This document shows, piece after piece, positions 1-12,869 of a stretch of DNA of 64,000 bases. Within the stretch, counting starts at the first letter, position 1. Each line of letters starts with the position of its first letter. The stretch is taken from NCBI RefSeq assembly GCF_023159225.1, contig NC_063169.1:60599934-60663933 (forward strand), written 5' to 3'. The notes beneath the pieces were generated by a model. It saw only the letters and a list, made by a program, of their open reading frames with translations. It was not told the origin of the DNA and made no database searches. Made by a program: the position numbers and the translations under genes. The stretch is from Perognathus longimembris pacificus (Eukaryota; Chordata; Mammalia; Rodentia; Heteromyidae).

Positions 1-1115
1 CAGCAGATTTTTCAACAGAAATTCTAAGTGCAAGAAGGACAGAAAACAATATATTCTAACTCTACACAGTAAACAAACATCAGCACAGATTAAGTATTAA
101 GCAAACATGTCCTTCACAATCAAAGCACAAATGAAAACTTTACACAATAAAAACTGATGGAATCTATGAGCACTAAACCAACACTGAAGAACAAATCCTC
201 CTACAGAAGTAGATTAACCAATGAGAATTAGGGGAAATACAAATACAGCAAAGTGACAGGAAATTATATATAACTTTCCATAGAAACCTTGAATGTTAAT
301 ATGCTTAATTCTCTAATCAAAAGACATAAAATGGTGACTTGAATTTAAAAGCAAGATCCAATGATTGTTGCCTAAAAGAAACATACTTCACTGACAAGGA
401 TAAAAACTAGCATAGGGTGGAAAGGTGGAAAAAATATTTTCCAAACAAATGAAGCCTAAAAGCAGACAGGAAGAGTAATTGTATACATATCTGACAAAAC
501 ATACTTCAAGCCAAATTAGCCAAAAGAGACAAAGAAAGTCAAACCATATTAATAAAGGCAACAATCCATCAAGAAAAGATAATAATTATTAATATATATT
601 GATACATTCCGTTTCACAAGGCAGATATGATACATATTCTTCTCTGTAGCCTATAGAACTTTCTCCCAAGCAGATCAGAATTCAGGACAAGAAGCAAGTC
701 ATTATAAATACTAGAAAATTGAAATGAGTTTGCATTTTATCAGACCACAACAAAAATAGCAAGCAAAAACAAGGGGAGGAAAAGACAGAAAATATTCAAA
801 CAGGTAGAGACTAAACAATATCCTGTTCAGTGATCACTGGGTCTTGAAAAAGGAAAGGGTGTAGAAAGATTCCTAAAATCAAGTGAAAATGTCAATGCAT
901 CTTACCAGAACTTCTAGAAAAGAGAGGATCACTAAGAAATATTTTGAAAATATACATTCTAATAATCTGGAAAGTCTAGACAAAATGGATAAATTCCTAG
1001 ATACCAATGACCTATGGAATTGTACTAAAAGAATACAAGTCATTTACACAGATCTATAACAAATAAAGAGATTGAAACAGTGATGAAGAGGGATGAAGAA
1101 GTGATGAACATTAAT
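1..1115 (+). mobile_element. Old L1 fragment, ORF2 endonuclease side
   Basis: Decayed LINE-1 in sense orientation, cut by the window edge. From about 300 the sequence follows the start of L1 ORF2: a block on unspooled repeats such as CTAATCAAAAGACATAAA, then the stretch on catching a primed target (endonuclease domain) to about 840. From about 930 to 1110 it follows a more downstream part of ORF2 that leads toward the reverse transcriptase domain, so an internal piece is missing. Stops occur in every frame, so it is dead. The 5' part (1-300) is probably the ORF1-ORF2 region but is less certain. Assignment rests on recognised word order, not on alignment. Confidence 0.75.
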
Positions 1116-1119
1116 GGAG

Positions 1120-2396
1120 ACCCTCCCAAGAAAGCCAATTGGCTCCTGTCTGCTAGCAGCTCCTGTGGCCAGGGTACTCGCAGTGTGACTTAATGAACAA
1201 ATCAGAGTCTCTCCCTATTTTAAAAAAATTAATTTCAACTGAAGCCCAAGGCACAGAGTATTTGGGTATTAAAGGGTATTTGGATGGCAAAGTATCAGCA
1301 ACCATTGTGTCAAAATCCCAAAGGTCATCCTTACTCCTACCATACTTTAGTCCCTAATTCAGAATTTAATGACACATTCAAAATTTGAAAAGCATCCTTC
1401 TCATTCTATTGCTACCTGGTGTTTAGTCTCCATTACAAATTTAAAGACCTAATGGATATAGTGCTTGGACCATCTGTGGACAGATGAATCTGATAGCTTT
1501 TGTCATTGAGCCTTTAAACTAACATTGGGATTTGGACCAGAATGCATGATTCTATGTAAATTAATTACCAGATGAGCTTCCCACAAACGAGTTCACAGTG
1601 CCCTTGAAATATATTGTCCTTCAACGTATGCCAGGTCAAAATCATACAAAGTGTGATTTAATTGCTGCACTGAGTTTAAGAGCAGCCAGCTCTGTCATAT
1701 TAGCCTTGTGTTGATTATATCAGCAAGTATTCAATAAATAACTCATTGACCAATTGACTGTGGCAATGTTGGAAAGAGTACTGGGTAATTTCCTCTGCTA
1801 TATGACCAGATGTCCTTTGCAGAGATGAACCCAGCAAAGCCCAGCAGGCAGCAATCAGAGGAAGTGCTGAAAATGCTTCAATGAGAGCGAGAGAGAAGAG
1901 AAAGGCATTCTCGGCACTCCAAGCCGGATGGAGCAGCATGGGTCATGATCTGCCACAGGAGAGAACACAGAGAAAACTGCCCAGGATCAGAGGCTGGGGC
2001 GTGGATGTGGGGTACCCTGCCAGGACCATGTGTGAAGCCTGGAGGAAATGTATTTGCGTTCTCTCTGGAAACTGGGCCCTATGTTTTCTAAGGTCATTTC
2101 TATACTTTTGTAGTTTTTATTGTGAAAAGTTTATACACATTTAAATATCAGGAGATCTTAGGCTTCTGCCTTCTCTCAGCTTTTCTTCCTTAACTATTCT
2201 AAGCATACTTGAAAATGCAATATGAATGCCCTAATAATAATCCTAGTCTTAAGAGAGTTCAGCTTATTAGGTTAATCATCAGACCAGAGAACTTTCATAT
2301 AATCAATTTTTCTTATACTCAATTATTCTTTGAATCAAGGGATATTTCATTTTAGTTTATAAGTACTTAAAATGTTTTATTAAGAACCTACCATAG
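1120..2396. other. Unannotated AT-rich sequence
   Basis: I see no recognisable gene, RNA or repeat family here. Short open frames near 1715-2144 are not supported by any motif or by splice-like boundaries. Confidence 0.5.
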
Positions 2397-2610
2397 GCGC
2401 TGGGAATATGGCCTAGTGGCAAGAGTGCTTACCTTGTATACATGAAGCCCTAGGTTCGATTCCTCAGCACCACATATATAGAACAGGCCAGAAGTAGCAC
2501 TGTGGCTCAAGTGGTAGAGTGCTAGCCTTGGGCAAAAAGAAGCCAGGGACAGTGCTCAGGCCCTGAGTCCAAGGCCCAGGGCTGGCAAAAAAAAAAAAAA
2601 AAAAAAAAAA
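2397..2610 (+). mobile_element. Dimeric ID-type SINE
   Basis: Full-length dimeric tRNA-derived SINE. The first half is ID-like, with an A box (ATGGCCTAGTGGCAAGAGTG) and a B box (AGGTTCGATTCCTCAGC). The second half has its own A-box-like TGGCTCAAGTGGTAGAGTGC, and ends CCAGGGCTGGC before a long A-tail. The flanks AAGAACCTACC (from about 2382) and AAGAATCTACC (from 2611) match at 10 of 11 bases and are the likely target-site duplication. Transcribed by Pol III and mobilised by L1 in related families; this copy is a fossil. Confidence 0.9.
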
Positions 2611-3068
2611 AAGAATCTACCCTCTTGTCATGTGCTAAATTAGATGGTCATGCCAGGGTCCCTACCTTCAAAGACATTATGGTCCTGTCAAGGAAATGAA
2701 AACTCAAACAGGGAATTTCACCCATAGTGCTGTCCCAGGGATTTTCATGCAGAGTTCTGGTGGAGTACAAGGAGTCAAACCAAGGGAAGATTTGAAATGT
2801 GAAATTGCCAGACTGAAGAGGCACTCCAGGCAGAGAGAAAGCACCAGATGATTTTGCAATAATGTGCACAGCTGATAGGAGCTTGAAGATACAGCTAGAT
2901 GAAAGGCTAGATTTGACATCTGTGAAGACCTAGAATGGAAAAAGGAACAAACGTAGAAAATAATTATTAGAAATAGATAACAGACCTATTTGTGAGTGGA
3001 GGTTCAGGGGACACAGTATCCTGTGCTCTAGAAGAAATCTTTGTAAACCACACAGACAGACCAGTCCG

Positions 3069-3388
3069 CAGGAAGCCAGGTGTGGTGGTGCACACCTTAG
3101 CTACTCAGAACGCACACCTCAGGAGAACCATGGTTTGAGAATGAGCCAGGCAAAAAGGCGCTGAGATTCCCCAGCTCAACAAATAAGATGAGCCTGGTGG
3201 TTCATATCCATAAGCCCAGCTGCACAGGAGATAGAGGTGGGAGAATCACCATCTGAGGTCAATTTGGGCAAAAAAATGCAATAGCCTCTCTGATAAACAG
3301 TCTAAAGCAAAAAAAGAATTGGAATATATGGCTCAAGGGGTAGACACCCACCCATGTAATACAAACCCCAGTAACCATTAAAAATTTG
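3069..3388 (+). mobile_element. B1-like plus tRNA-like SINE, diverged
   Basis: Contains 7SL-type words (AGCCAGGTGTGGTGGTGCAC, GAGCCTGGTGGTTCATATCC), apparently two B1-like pieces, followed by a tRNA-like segment (ATGGCTCAAGGGGTAGACAC, then CAAACCCCAGTA). Strongly mutated, so ends are approximate. Confidence 0.6.
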
Positions 3389-3547
3389 TCTATGGGAGTA
3401 AGAGGTTTTATTGTAGCATCAACCCATGATGGTACATTTTCTTATTTTCCTTAATTCTAGTTCTTCACAGGGCTTCTATTTACTCCCTTTATTGACATTG
3501 CATTCCCTTTGCCAGCATGCCTTCCACATGTGCAATCCTAATTATAA

Positions 3548-3660
3548 CTTTTTTCTTTTTTGTCAGTCACGGGGCTTGATCTCAGGCCCTGGGCACTGGC
3601 CCTGAGCACTTTCACTCAAGGTTAGTGCTCTACCTTTGAACCACAGTACCACTTCCTGAT
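3548..3660 (-). mobile_element. SINE tRNA-like half, antisense
   Basis: Begins with a T-rich tail (the A-tail on the minus strand), then GTCAGTCACGGGGCTTGATC and a reverse-complement A box near 3625-3645. It is the right half of the composite or dimeric SINE. The left half is missing, as expected for 5' truncation. Confidence 0.7.
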
Positions 3661-3664
3661 TATA

Positions 3665-6600
3665 ACTTTATCCTGCCCATCTGTCTGCTTTTTGGCTTTG
3701 GACTTGGGCAGGGGGGATGGTAAGGCCTTCTCTAGGTCACATCACTTCATCTCTGTATCTCCATCCTTAAGTAATCCCTAATTTCTAACATCCTTTAGGT
3801 CCATTGGATCCCTAGACACAGTGCTTAGCATCTTGGAGCCAAAACTCCCATAATAAATAACCTCTTGGAGGAGGAATCATAATTTCTCCAGGTATTGCAC
3901 TCATTTTCACAAGTCTTATTTTCCTGGACCTTGTAACCCTTCAGTAAGTAATGATAAGAGTTAGTTAACTCATATCTCTATTATATTTTATTTTCTTTAA
4001 AATCCCTGAAATTGGCTCCTAAATCCTAGAGAAATCTGTTTCTTTCTGTAGTAAAATGAATTAAGGTGCAAAAACAAAAAAAGTAGGAGCAGATAGAAAT
4101 AAAAGAGATTTAACCAGGAATGGCTTTCTTGCTCACTTTGCCTGGTTCCTTTTGCTGAGTATAATGTATGAGCTCCAGTGTATTGTATAATGTGATCATC
4201 AATTTTAATCTTGCTAGCCTTTCATTGGACTGTTGCTGCCATTTCCATCCTAATCTTCAAAGGGCACTGCCAGGCTGATTATCACAGCCGCCACATCTCG
4301 GCTGTAATGTCACTGAATCTGATCAGCCCATTTTGTTTGCAACTTGGGACCACAGGTAGAGCTATTGCACTCACTCTGATAATCACCTTGCTCCAAAAGC
4401 ACAGAGCTTAGGAGGATAGTGACCATAATTACACATTCTTTTACATAACCCAGTTCAATACTCTATTTTAGTCTACATTTAAATGGCCCTGGCAAATGGA
4501 TTTGCTTGATCCCACCTCTACTCAGCTGTACCAGAGGGTACATCTTGTTGAAGATGCCAAGAAGGCAAGCAGTCTCAAACTTTCCTCCATTTCACTGGAA
4601 GAGACTTCTGATGTATAAATGATCTACATTTACATAACTGTCTCGTACGCATAGAGAAGCCTCCAGATCCCCTCTTTTCTTACTGTGTTAGATTATTACT
4701 GCAACTAGACATCAGCACTTGAAAATTCTTGAAAACAAGTGATTCCAGTCAGTGTTTTAGTCCAAGGAAGAATGCTTTTCAATATAAAACTCTATAAGCA
4801 AATTTGCTGAGTTATCAAGTTCAGCCAGGAGATGTTTACAGTCTCAGCAACCACTTGACATTTCCCCAAAAATAAAGACAGTCAAGGTCTGTTTTTACTA
4901 GGTTAGCCCTTGCTTCCCTTTTTCCAGAACATGAAGTAATCTACTTATTGTCTGAGTCTAACGTCACCGTACGATGAATGTCTTTTGTTTGGGTATCAAC
5001 ATCAGGTAAGTGATTCTATCAGTTACTGCAATGAAGTTATGAAGGAACTCTTCACACAAGCTGAGTCTTGGGTTTCCTACAATCAATTCAAATCAAAACA
5101 CAAATTCCTATTTTGGCATCCATGCTGGCTATCTTCCATTGTATTCAACATTAAAAAGCCATTCTTCTTTTCTTACCAAATTCCATCACACAAGTGATTC
5201 TTGATGAATCTCATGCATATAAACATGAATTGTTTATCAGCTGTTCTTCTGGGACTGCTGTATTGGCTGTATTCTCATTTATTTGCAGCAGAAAATCCTC
5301 ACATAAACTCATAATCTTGTGAGTATACTAATAGCACATTCTACTTAATGTAGTAGAATTCTTTTTTTAAAAAAAAGCATGTTCATATGCTTGTATACAG
5401 ATATGAGGAGTTTTCACATTGAAACAATTATACTTGAAGAGTCAGTAGCCATTAACATTCTTTCAGACTGGAGTGTTTACAAATCAGTGAAGACTAAAAT
5501 CATTTCAATAACCAAGTTAATAGCACAAGTCCCTAGCTGATATGAATATTTCCCCAGTCCTGTTCATGGTGGAATCTCCCAAGAACAGTGTCTGGATTAT
5601 AAGAAGTTTAAAAAAAAACTTGTTCAAAAGGTGAACAAAATAATTCTCTGGAAATATTAGGCAGGACAGTTTTTTCCTTTAAAATTACTTGATGGTAAAG
5701 CAATACAGAAAAGAATGTGCTTTGGATCCAAAGAAAATATAAGTCTGGCCTTTGCAGTACCAATGTGAAGAATTTTGAGTATTTCTACTCTACTGAAGCT
5801 GCAATGACCTAAATGTTGGAAGCAAACACCGTAATTTAGAGTTGCTGATAAGCCTGACATGGAGAAGAGAGAGCAACCAACATGACCTCTGCTGGCACGG
5901 TAACACAAAGGGCAGAAGTGCAACTGAGTGAGCATGTCTAACCACGCTATTTTGTGGAACATGAGTCTGAGGGCAATGGGTTTACCTGCTTAGCTCTAAT
6001 AATTACAAGCATGTCTGTGACTGGAGATATTTAATCTAGTATACCCAACTTGTAAAAGGAAGCAGATGATATGCCTGATTGAGGGGAAATTGTTTTTCCA
6101 CCGTGTCAGTACATGACCAGCCACGTGCAGGACAAATTGTCATGGTGACACATCCATTTTGGTTCCTACATTGCTGGAAACATCCGAGTTCCATGGCCTC
6201 CCTTCTCGGGTGGGTTCAGTTTAAAGGCGGGATCATAGGATCCCAGGACAGGTTAGAACAAGACACCTTCCTGTCAGACTAAGTCATGTTGCCCAACAAG
6301 GAACTGGATTTTCCTGTTTCTCTTACTTATGCTTATCCTGGTACAAGTGGGAAGGATGGGTAAGGGTGATTGCAGAGGTTTAGGTTAGGTCCCCAAGCCT
6401 CACACCCTGTCGCCTATGTGATCTGCTCCAAGAGTGTTGCTAAGGGCTTTAATTTTGCTAGTAGGAAGTACATCTGGATGGACAGCTCACCTCTCAGATA
6501 TGTTTATTAAACCAGAAGATATCTGCTTATATACTAAAAAAAAAAACCACCCAAACCTAGGCTATATCACTGCTAAGGATCCCCACCACATCTTAAAACA

Positions 6601-7810
6601 TTAAGTTGAAGAGAAAGGAAGAAAAGTGATAAGCAAAAGTTAAATTTAAAAAAAAAAAAGGGAAAGTGAGAGATTTCACACATTGAGGGTTTTTCCATCC
6701 TGCGATCTATTTTTGCTTGCGAACTCTGCCATCTCTCCTCAGGTGTTGTGTTGCTCTCTGCCTGGGTGATTTACACTGTGCTGGTCACACTGTTGGCTCC
6801 AGCCTCACCTTCTCTTTCAAGTACAGCCAGAAATATGACACTGGGAAAGGTGAATTACTGTATGTTCAAGACACAAAAGAAAGTATGAACTGACACTTCT
6901 GTCCTAAAGGAAGGAAGGCTAAAAAGGCTTGTAAATGTGATTCAGAAAGGCGATATGCCTGCCAAGTCTGAGGAACTTCCTGTGTAGTTAACCTGTAGAT
7001 CTTACTGATGGCAAGGACTTTAGAATTTAATCTGGCCCAGTGTTCACACTTTACAGCTAAGACATTGATGGCAGAGATATAAGTGGTAAAGCCTAAGAAA
7101 CTGAACTTGACAATCTCAGCTAACCTGCCAAGATCAAAAGGACTGGAGACATGGCTGACTTTCTAGATCTATTTTCCAATGGCAAAATGATTTTAGGTAG
7201 TAAAACAATAGAGAGTATTTTAATAGCTCTATATTTCTTTACATTGAAAATAGAATTCCCATGTCAATCAAGTCCTTTAAATGAAAATAAACACAGCCAG
7301 CCATGTCCCAGAGAGAAAGCACTCAGTGGAAATGTGCCCTTGACATTCATGAAACTGGCTCTACCACTTCCATTGAAGTGGGATTGGAGAGGGTGGAAAA
7401 GGCAATGATGCCTCTCTGATAAGGGAACAATAAGGAAGATTTCTCTAATGTTAACGGTTTTTATTATAAGGAAAATCAGGTGCATCAGAAAAGTACACAA
7501 ATTTCATAGACCTGTTCCTAAAAAGGTTAAATCTAGTCTTCTTAAGAACTATGAGAAATAGTGTTTCCAGAACAGCACCCTAGCAATAGACTTTGTAACA
7601 CATGGGAGACAATTGGGCATCGACAAAGATCATCTCAATTTCTAATCACTGCTTTTGTGTTGGGTAGCAAGGAAACAGGAAAGGAATAAACAAATTTTGA
7701 CAATGAATGCTAGCAGCAGACTTCAGTAATTATTGCTACTGCCAACTATATGGCCTATTATGCAGGTTTTACACTAGCATTTCTCAGGAAGGAAGAGTGT
7801 ACTAAAGGTA
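3665..7810. other. Long stretch without recognised features
   Basis: AT-rich sequence with scattered short A runs (for example 6537-6547 and 6646-6659). I recognise no exon, RNA gene or interspersed repeat. Open frames of 60-100 codons here are at the number and length expected by chance. Confidence 0.5.
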
Positions 7811-7814
7811 GGGT

Positions 7815-8260
7815 TTGTTTGTTTTCCAATCCTGGGGTTTGAACTCAGGGCCTGGGCAATGTCACTGAGCTTTGTGCTCAAGGCTAGAACTCTACCACTT
7901 TAGCCACAGCGACACTTCTTGCCACTTCTGAGTAGTTTATTGGAGATGAAGAGTCTCACAGACATTCAGCTTCATTTGAGTTTGGTGTTGTTGTTTTTTA
8001 AATTGTCAAAGTGATGTACAGAGAGGGGTTACAATTTCATACATAAGGCATTGAGTGCATTTCTTATCAAACTTGTTACTTCATTTTTCTCCCACTTCCT
8101 CCTCCCCAATTCCAGTCCTCCCACCCCAGTGGCTCAGTTGGCTTACAGCATATTGTCTTGTAAGCATTGCTGTTGCATTGGTTAGTTTTGAACCACAATC
8201 CTCAAATCTCAGCCTCCTGAGTAGCTAGGTTTACAGGTGTGAGCCACCTGCACCCAGAAC
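7815..8260 (-). mobile_element. B1-tRNA composite SINE, antisense, interrupted
   Basis: The tRNA-like half lies first on this strand (CCTGGGGTTTGAACTCAGGG to about 7930), followed by the linker (TTTATTGGAGATGAAGAGTC). A piece of L1 tail then intervenes at about 7990-8185. The B1-like head resumes at about 8186-8258 (CTCAGCCTCCTGAGTAGCTA, then ACAGGTGTGAGCCACCTGCA). The two parts read as one SINE split by a later insertion. Confidence 0.75.
7990..8185 (-). mobile_element. L1 3' end inside the SINE, antisense
   Basis: AAATTGTCAAAGTGATGTAC followed by the reverse complement of the polypurine-rich L1 3' end matches, on the opposite strand, the L1 tails at 23830-23960 and 33520-33655 in this window. 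It is short (5' truncated) and sits inside the SINE at 7815-8260, so it inserted later. Confidence 0.75.
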
Positions 8261-8559
8261 TCATTTCTTTACCAAAGCTAATAAATCCCATCTAAATGGA
8301 AGTGCTTGAGAAATGGATCCAAGAGAAAGCCAATCAAGTGTCTCAAGCCTGTAATTCTAGCTATCATGGGTAGGGAATTTTTGTTCTGCCAAGGACCATC
8401 TAGGTATTCAGTAATATCATTCATAGGCCATAAAAACATGGTCAGTATAGGCAGGCAGGCTGAGGGAAGCCAGCAAGAGCCAATGAGAAGCATGCATGTC
8501 TGTCCCATCATGCACCAAATGAATATGCAAATGAATTATTTGGACAGGAAGTTGCAGTC

Positions 8560-8915
8560 TGGTTATTCTCCATCCTTAGTTGCTTAGGAGGTAGAGATTG
8601 GGGAATCACAGTTTGAGGCCAGTTTAGTCACAAAGGGACTTCGTGTCACTCAATGGTTGAGAGCAGTGGTGTGCACTTGTTACCCCAGGTACAGAGAAAG
8701 TACAATGGCTGGGAGCATTGCATGCCCCTGTCATCCACAGCAACACAGATAAGCACAGATAAGTCAGAAGATTTAAGCCCATGTCTTCTGGACATGCAGT
8801 TGAAATCATACCTTGAAAATAACCAAGTTAGAAAGAGCTGGAGTTGTGGTTCACTTGGTAAAGCACTTGCCTAGAATGCATAAGACCCTGAGTGCAATCC
8901 CCATTACTGTCCCAC
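8560..8915 (+). mobile_element. Old B1-like and ID-like SINE remnants
   Basis: About 8565-8640 carries a B1-like run (TTGCTTAGGAGGTAGAGATT, then ATCACAGTTTGAGGCCAG). About 8833-8913 carries an ID-like unit (GAGTTGTGGTTCACTTGGTA, then GAGTGCAATCCCCATTACTG). The 190 bases between them are unclear. They may be one decayed composite or two insertions. Confidence 0.55.
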
Positions 8916-8935
8916 AAAGAAAGTTAGCCTGATGG

Positions 8936-10225
8936 GTGGCTTCTTATCACTGAGGTGGTTAATAAAGCTAGTAAGTAACTTGGGAAGACTTCATTTAAGG
9001 CAGTGGTAGTGTTGGTACATTTTTAAGCTGGCCTTTTTCCTCAGATGAAGGAGATGCAATAGTGACATTTACCTAAGATTTCTGAATGTATTTATTTGAA
9101 CTCAAACAAAGTGAATAAATAAATCATATTAGGTTATTGGTTTTCATGCAAATAGAGTACTTTGATTTCTGCACACCTGAGATATTTCTTCTAGCTTTTC
9201 TCAGAAAACTATAAAAATCCAAAAGGTCCTGCGTAGTCGTGTCTCAGGAATGTCAGTTGCCTTCTGAGATTCACTCCAAGTCTCCTTAAAAAAAATTATA
9301 ATGAGTTCTAGGTCACTAAGCACAGTTGATACCAAAAATCGCATGCCAATTACTCATGGAGAAGTTTAATGTTGACATGACAATGCATCAACTTCCTTCT
9401 GGAATAATAATGCAATTGCTCTGTCAAAACATGCTCTTAATTGGCAGAAAATATATTACGAATTATAAATAGTCTAGATTCAACAGACTTTCTCATTACT
9501 ACCTTCCTAATTAGTATGAAATGAAGGTCAAAGTAGGACCCTGAGTAGCTATTAAAGCCATTTGCTTCTGGAAGAGATGGCTTTCTTCTAACATCAAAGC
9601 TGCCACAGTTCATATGACAGAATCTACAGTGGCAGAAGTAGGGGTAAAACAGAAGGACATCTTGGCTAAGACATTGTCACAACCTATATATCTTTGAGGT
9701 TATCATTAGGCAAAAGTATCCTGTGGAATTATGGGTAAAGATGAGCCCAGTAAAGTGTTGGAAAGTATTTTTACAATTTTTAAGCATTTTGAAAAGCGAC
9801 AGGCTTTTCACAAAGCCATCATTTCCTGTAGATGTTAAATGGATTCTCTAGGTTAGATCATCAAGCCATGGAACCAAACTTACTTCATACATCACCTAGT
9901 CTTTTATTTCTATTCTTTGCTGACAGTAGACGTAATTATTATGCACATTGACTTTATACTGTTTATGAATTTTAACTGTTGGGATCTCATCTCCACAACT
10001 TCTAAGCTGAAATACACAATACTTAATTCTTAGATAATTTCTTTCAATCTTGTAGTTTTAAATACCTAGTATAAGCCATCAACTGGCAGATTTATAGCTC
10101 CAGTAGTGACTTTGCCCTTAAAATACAGACCTGTTATGCAGTTACCCATGTCATATCTCTACTCTGACAAATCTTATGCATCTTATATTAAGTGTGGCAA
10201 GTGGCTGATCAATCTGCTGTGGCTG
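8936..10225. other. Unannotated AT-rich sequence
   Basis: No gene, RNA or repeat that I recognise. The sequence is AT-rich with no CpG cluster. Confidence 0.5.
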
Positions 10226-10227
10226 AA

Positions 10228-10625
10228 GTCTTCTTGATCTCAGTTAACAGCAATTTCCTCCTTCCAAATTCTTAGCCCCAACACCATGTCTTCATCTATG
10301 AGTCCTGTCTTTCTTTTATACCTTACATTCAATTTATCAGCATATCCCACTTGCTCAATCTTCAAAATATCTCTAGGATTTGAAAAGCCTTTTATCACAT
10401 GCACTGCTGCCCAGCTACGCCAAGTGTCTCTTCCTCTCACCTGGATTACTACTTTAGACCCCCAGAGAATGTCCTCATGTTAATCTGATGGCCTTTAATC
10501 CTGATGTGGTCTCTTCTCTATATATAATAGCCAGAAAGATTTGTATATATCTAGGTCATATGACTCAGATCTTCTGTGTCATCAACTGTAGCATCTAGAA
10601 AGTTCTATACAATCTGTCCCTGTCC
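10228..10625 (+). mobile_element. L2/CR1-type LINE fragment (RT C-terminal side)
   Basis: The order of words (GATCTCAGTTAACAGCAATT, then TCTTCATCTATGAGTCCTG, CATTCAATTTATCAGCATAT, CTCACCTGGATTACTACTTT) follows the downstream end of the L2/CR1 reverse-transcriptase ORF in sense orientation, including the segment corresponding to the family's conserved SRLDYCN-like motif. Ancient, many stops, no activity expected. Other CR1-clade LINEs are possible. Confidence 0.6.
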
Positions 10626-12774
10626 CCATTCCCAACAGTACTGTAAGTTCTGTCCTGAAACTCCATCCCTTGATGAGTTCCACATAGGAGGGTGTGAGGA
10701 AGCACAAGAGGGAGAAGTGGATCAGAATTGCAGATAGCTCAGATTCTGTCGGAATTTTTCCCCAGAAAAGCATTTTGCAAGGCTCATTGGAATGGTGGGA
10801 AAGCTTGGTTGTGAAGACAGTGACACAAATGTGGCCATAGCAACTGTCCATTCCCAGGAAAAAACAGTCTCTGCCATCTTCAGAACTGCTAGATGTGAAC
10901 ACATTACATAATCAATGGTTTTTTAAAAAATGCAAAATACTTATTAAGTGTCAAATTGCCATAGAAAATATACATCTTTTGTAAGTTTAGAAAATGAACT
11001 TTTGCAAATTATCAAGAAAAGAATATTTGTCAATAATTTTATGTGTATATATGTATACATGTATATGTGTATTTATATATACATACATATATATGGTGCG
11101 ATATCTTCTTCCATTATAATTATGCCATAGAAGGATGCTTTCACCAATACTGTAACATTTCCAGTGATGCCGCTAAGCTTGCCTGTCATTGATCATGACA
11201 TCAATTTGATGTCAAGTTATGTGAGTAATTGGGAAGATCCAATTCTAGGTTCTCGGCTCTAGGTTTCTGACTAGGAAGTATTCTCAATGGAATTGCTTTG
11301 AATTTATATGTGGTTTCTTGAGGCAGAAATTTTCTAAGTATATGCCTATATGCCTTCTTTTGCTTTGGCTATATTAGAAAACTAGTGATGACTTGAAAAG
11401 GAGAAAAGTGAGTTTGACAACTACTGACAAATAATTAAACATTTTGCTACTCTTGAGTGCATTACTTATTTTCAACAAATAAACATGCAGAGCAATATGC
11501 TTTCTTGATTTGGTATTCTTGCCCCATTGGAAGCATGAGGCTGCTAAAGAAAATATTTTGAAGCCAGAAGAACAGAAGCATTGTGTTTAACATCTGGAGC
11601 AAGGAGATGAGCACAAAGCAGGGAGGGGTATATGGGTCAGGCTCTGAAGCACAAATTAATTATGTGACTATGACTACTGTTTCATGCTATGATTCTATGA
11701 ACTAGGCAGAGGGATAAGGAATCTGCCGGCAGGGTCTCACATGTTAAGATTCACTCATCATAGGCACTTGAGTAATTTAATACAGTGGAAATTAAGTCTC
11801 TGTTTCAAATCCTCTAGATCATGGAACAAAGTGTTCTCAGCCTGTTCTATTTTCTGCTGCTGGGTCATGTCATTTTCAAGACACACTTGTGAAAGACAAC
11901 ACCATTAATTTAACTAACAGTATTCATTTTCTTTGCCTTCATTGTTTTTTGTAGCTTCCTATTTTGATGCTTGATCTAATAAATGCATAATACCCAGACA
12001 GTGCTTCTGTTTGAATTAATAACAGCATCTCGTTCACACCTCATCAATGATAGAGCAGTTCAGCCTCACTGTCAAGCATGGATTGGAAATGGTGGTGAGA
12101 GGATGGATGTAGACCAAAGCTGAAGGGAGATTGGAGTTGTGGTGAGTAGAGGAAATAAGTATATTCTGACTGCAAGGTACTATATGGGATGAGGCATGGC
12201 TTTTCGAAATACCTCAGTGACAAAGGAAAACTATTAAAGGCAACTAAGCATCCATGGTTGTGTCTGGAAAATGGGTGGAGGTCATCTGCATCATTACAAA
12301 TCTTCATGCTTCTATAACTGTACAGTTATGTACATCACATTTATAGTTTTAAAAAATGAGCAGTGATGACCCTTGTGATTGCTTAACAGAAAAACTTAGA
12401 AGGAAGGATTGTATGCAAAAGTAAATTTTATATTCGTTACTAACGATAATAATATTAATAATAATTACCATTTCCTACATGGTCATAAGATAGGCTCTAT
12501 GCTTATTATTAAATCACCACTACCACATTGTTACACAGGTCCATTTGGCCCTTCATTCATGTCCAAGTTTTCTACATACACAGTTTCAAACCAACCTGGA
12601 GTCAAAAATATTCAAGATAAATATCACCTGTCTAGGGTTTACACTGTATTAGAGATGATTTAAAGTCTGTGGGTTATATGAAAATATCATTCCACTTTAT
12701 ATAAAGGATGTGTGTCTCCATAGATTCTGGTAACTTTTCCTGAGGAAACTGAAAGATAATTGAAAAAAATTAAA
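10626..12774. other. No recognised gene; AT/GT low-complexity patch
   Basis: Holds a short TATATG/TATACA-type low-complexity patch at about 11041-11096 and otherwise unrecognised AT-rich sequence. Confidence 0.5.
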
Positions 12775-12777
12775 TAC

Positions 12778-12866
12778 CCAGGTGTGGAATGAAGTTCAGT
12801 GGTAAGGTATGTGCTTAGCATGCTCAAAGTGCTGGGTTCGATCTGCACTATCATTTATAAAAAAAT
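12778..12866 (+). mobile_element. Monomeric ID-like SINE
   Basis: A single tRNA-like unit: AAGTTCAGTGGTAAGGTATG (A box region), GCTGGGTTCGATCTGCACTA (B box region), then an A-rich tail. The second half of the dimeric SINE is absent, so this is either an older monomer or a truncated copy. Confidence 0.7.
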
Positions 12867-12869
12867 AAT

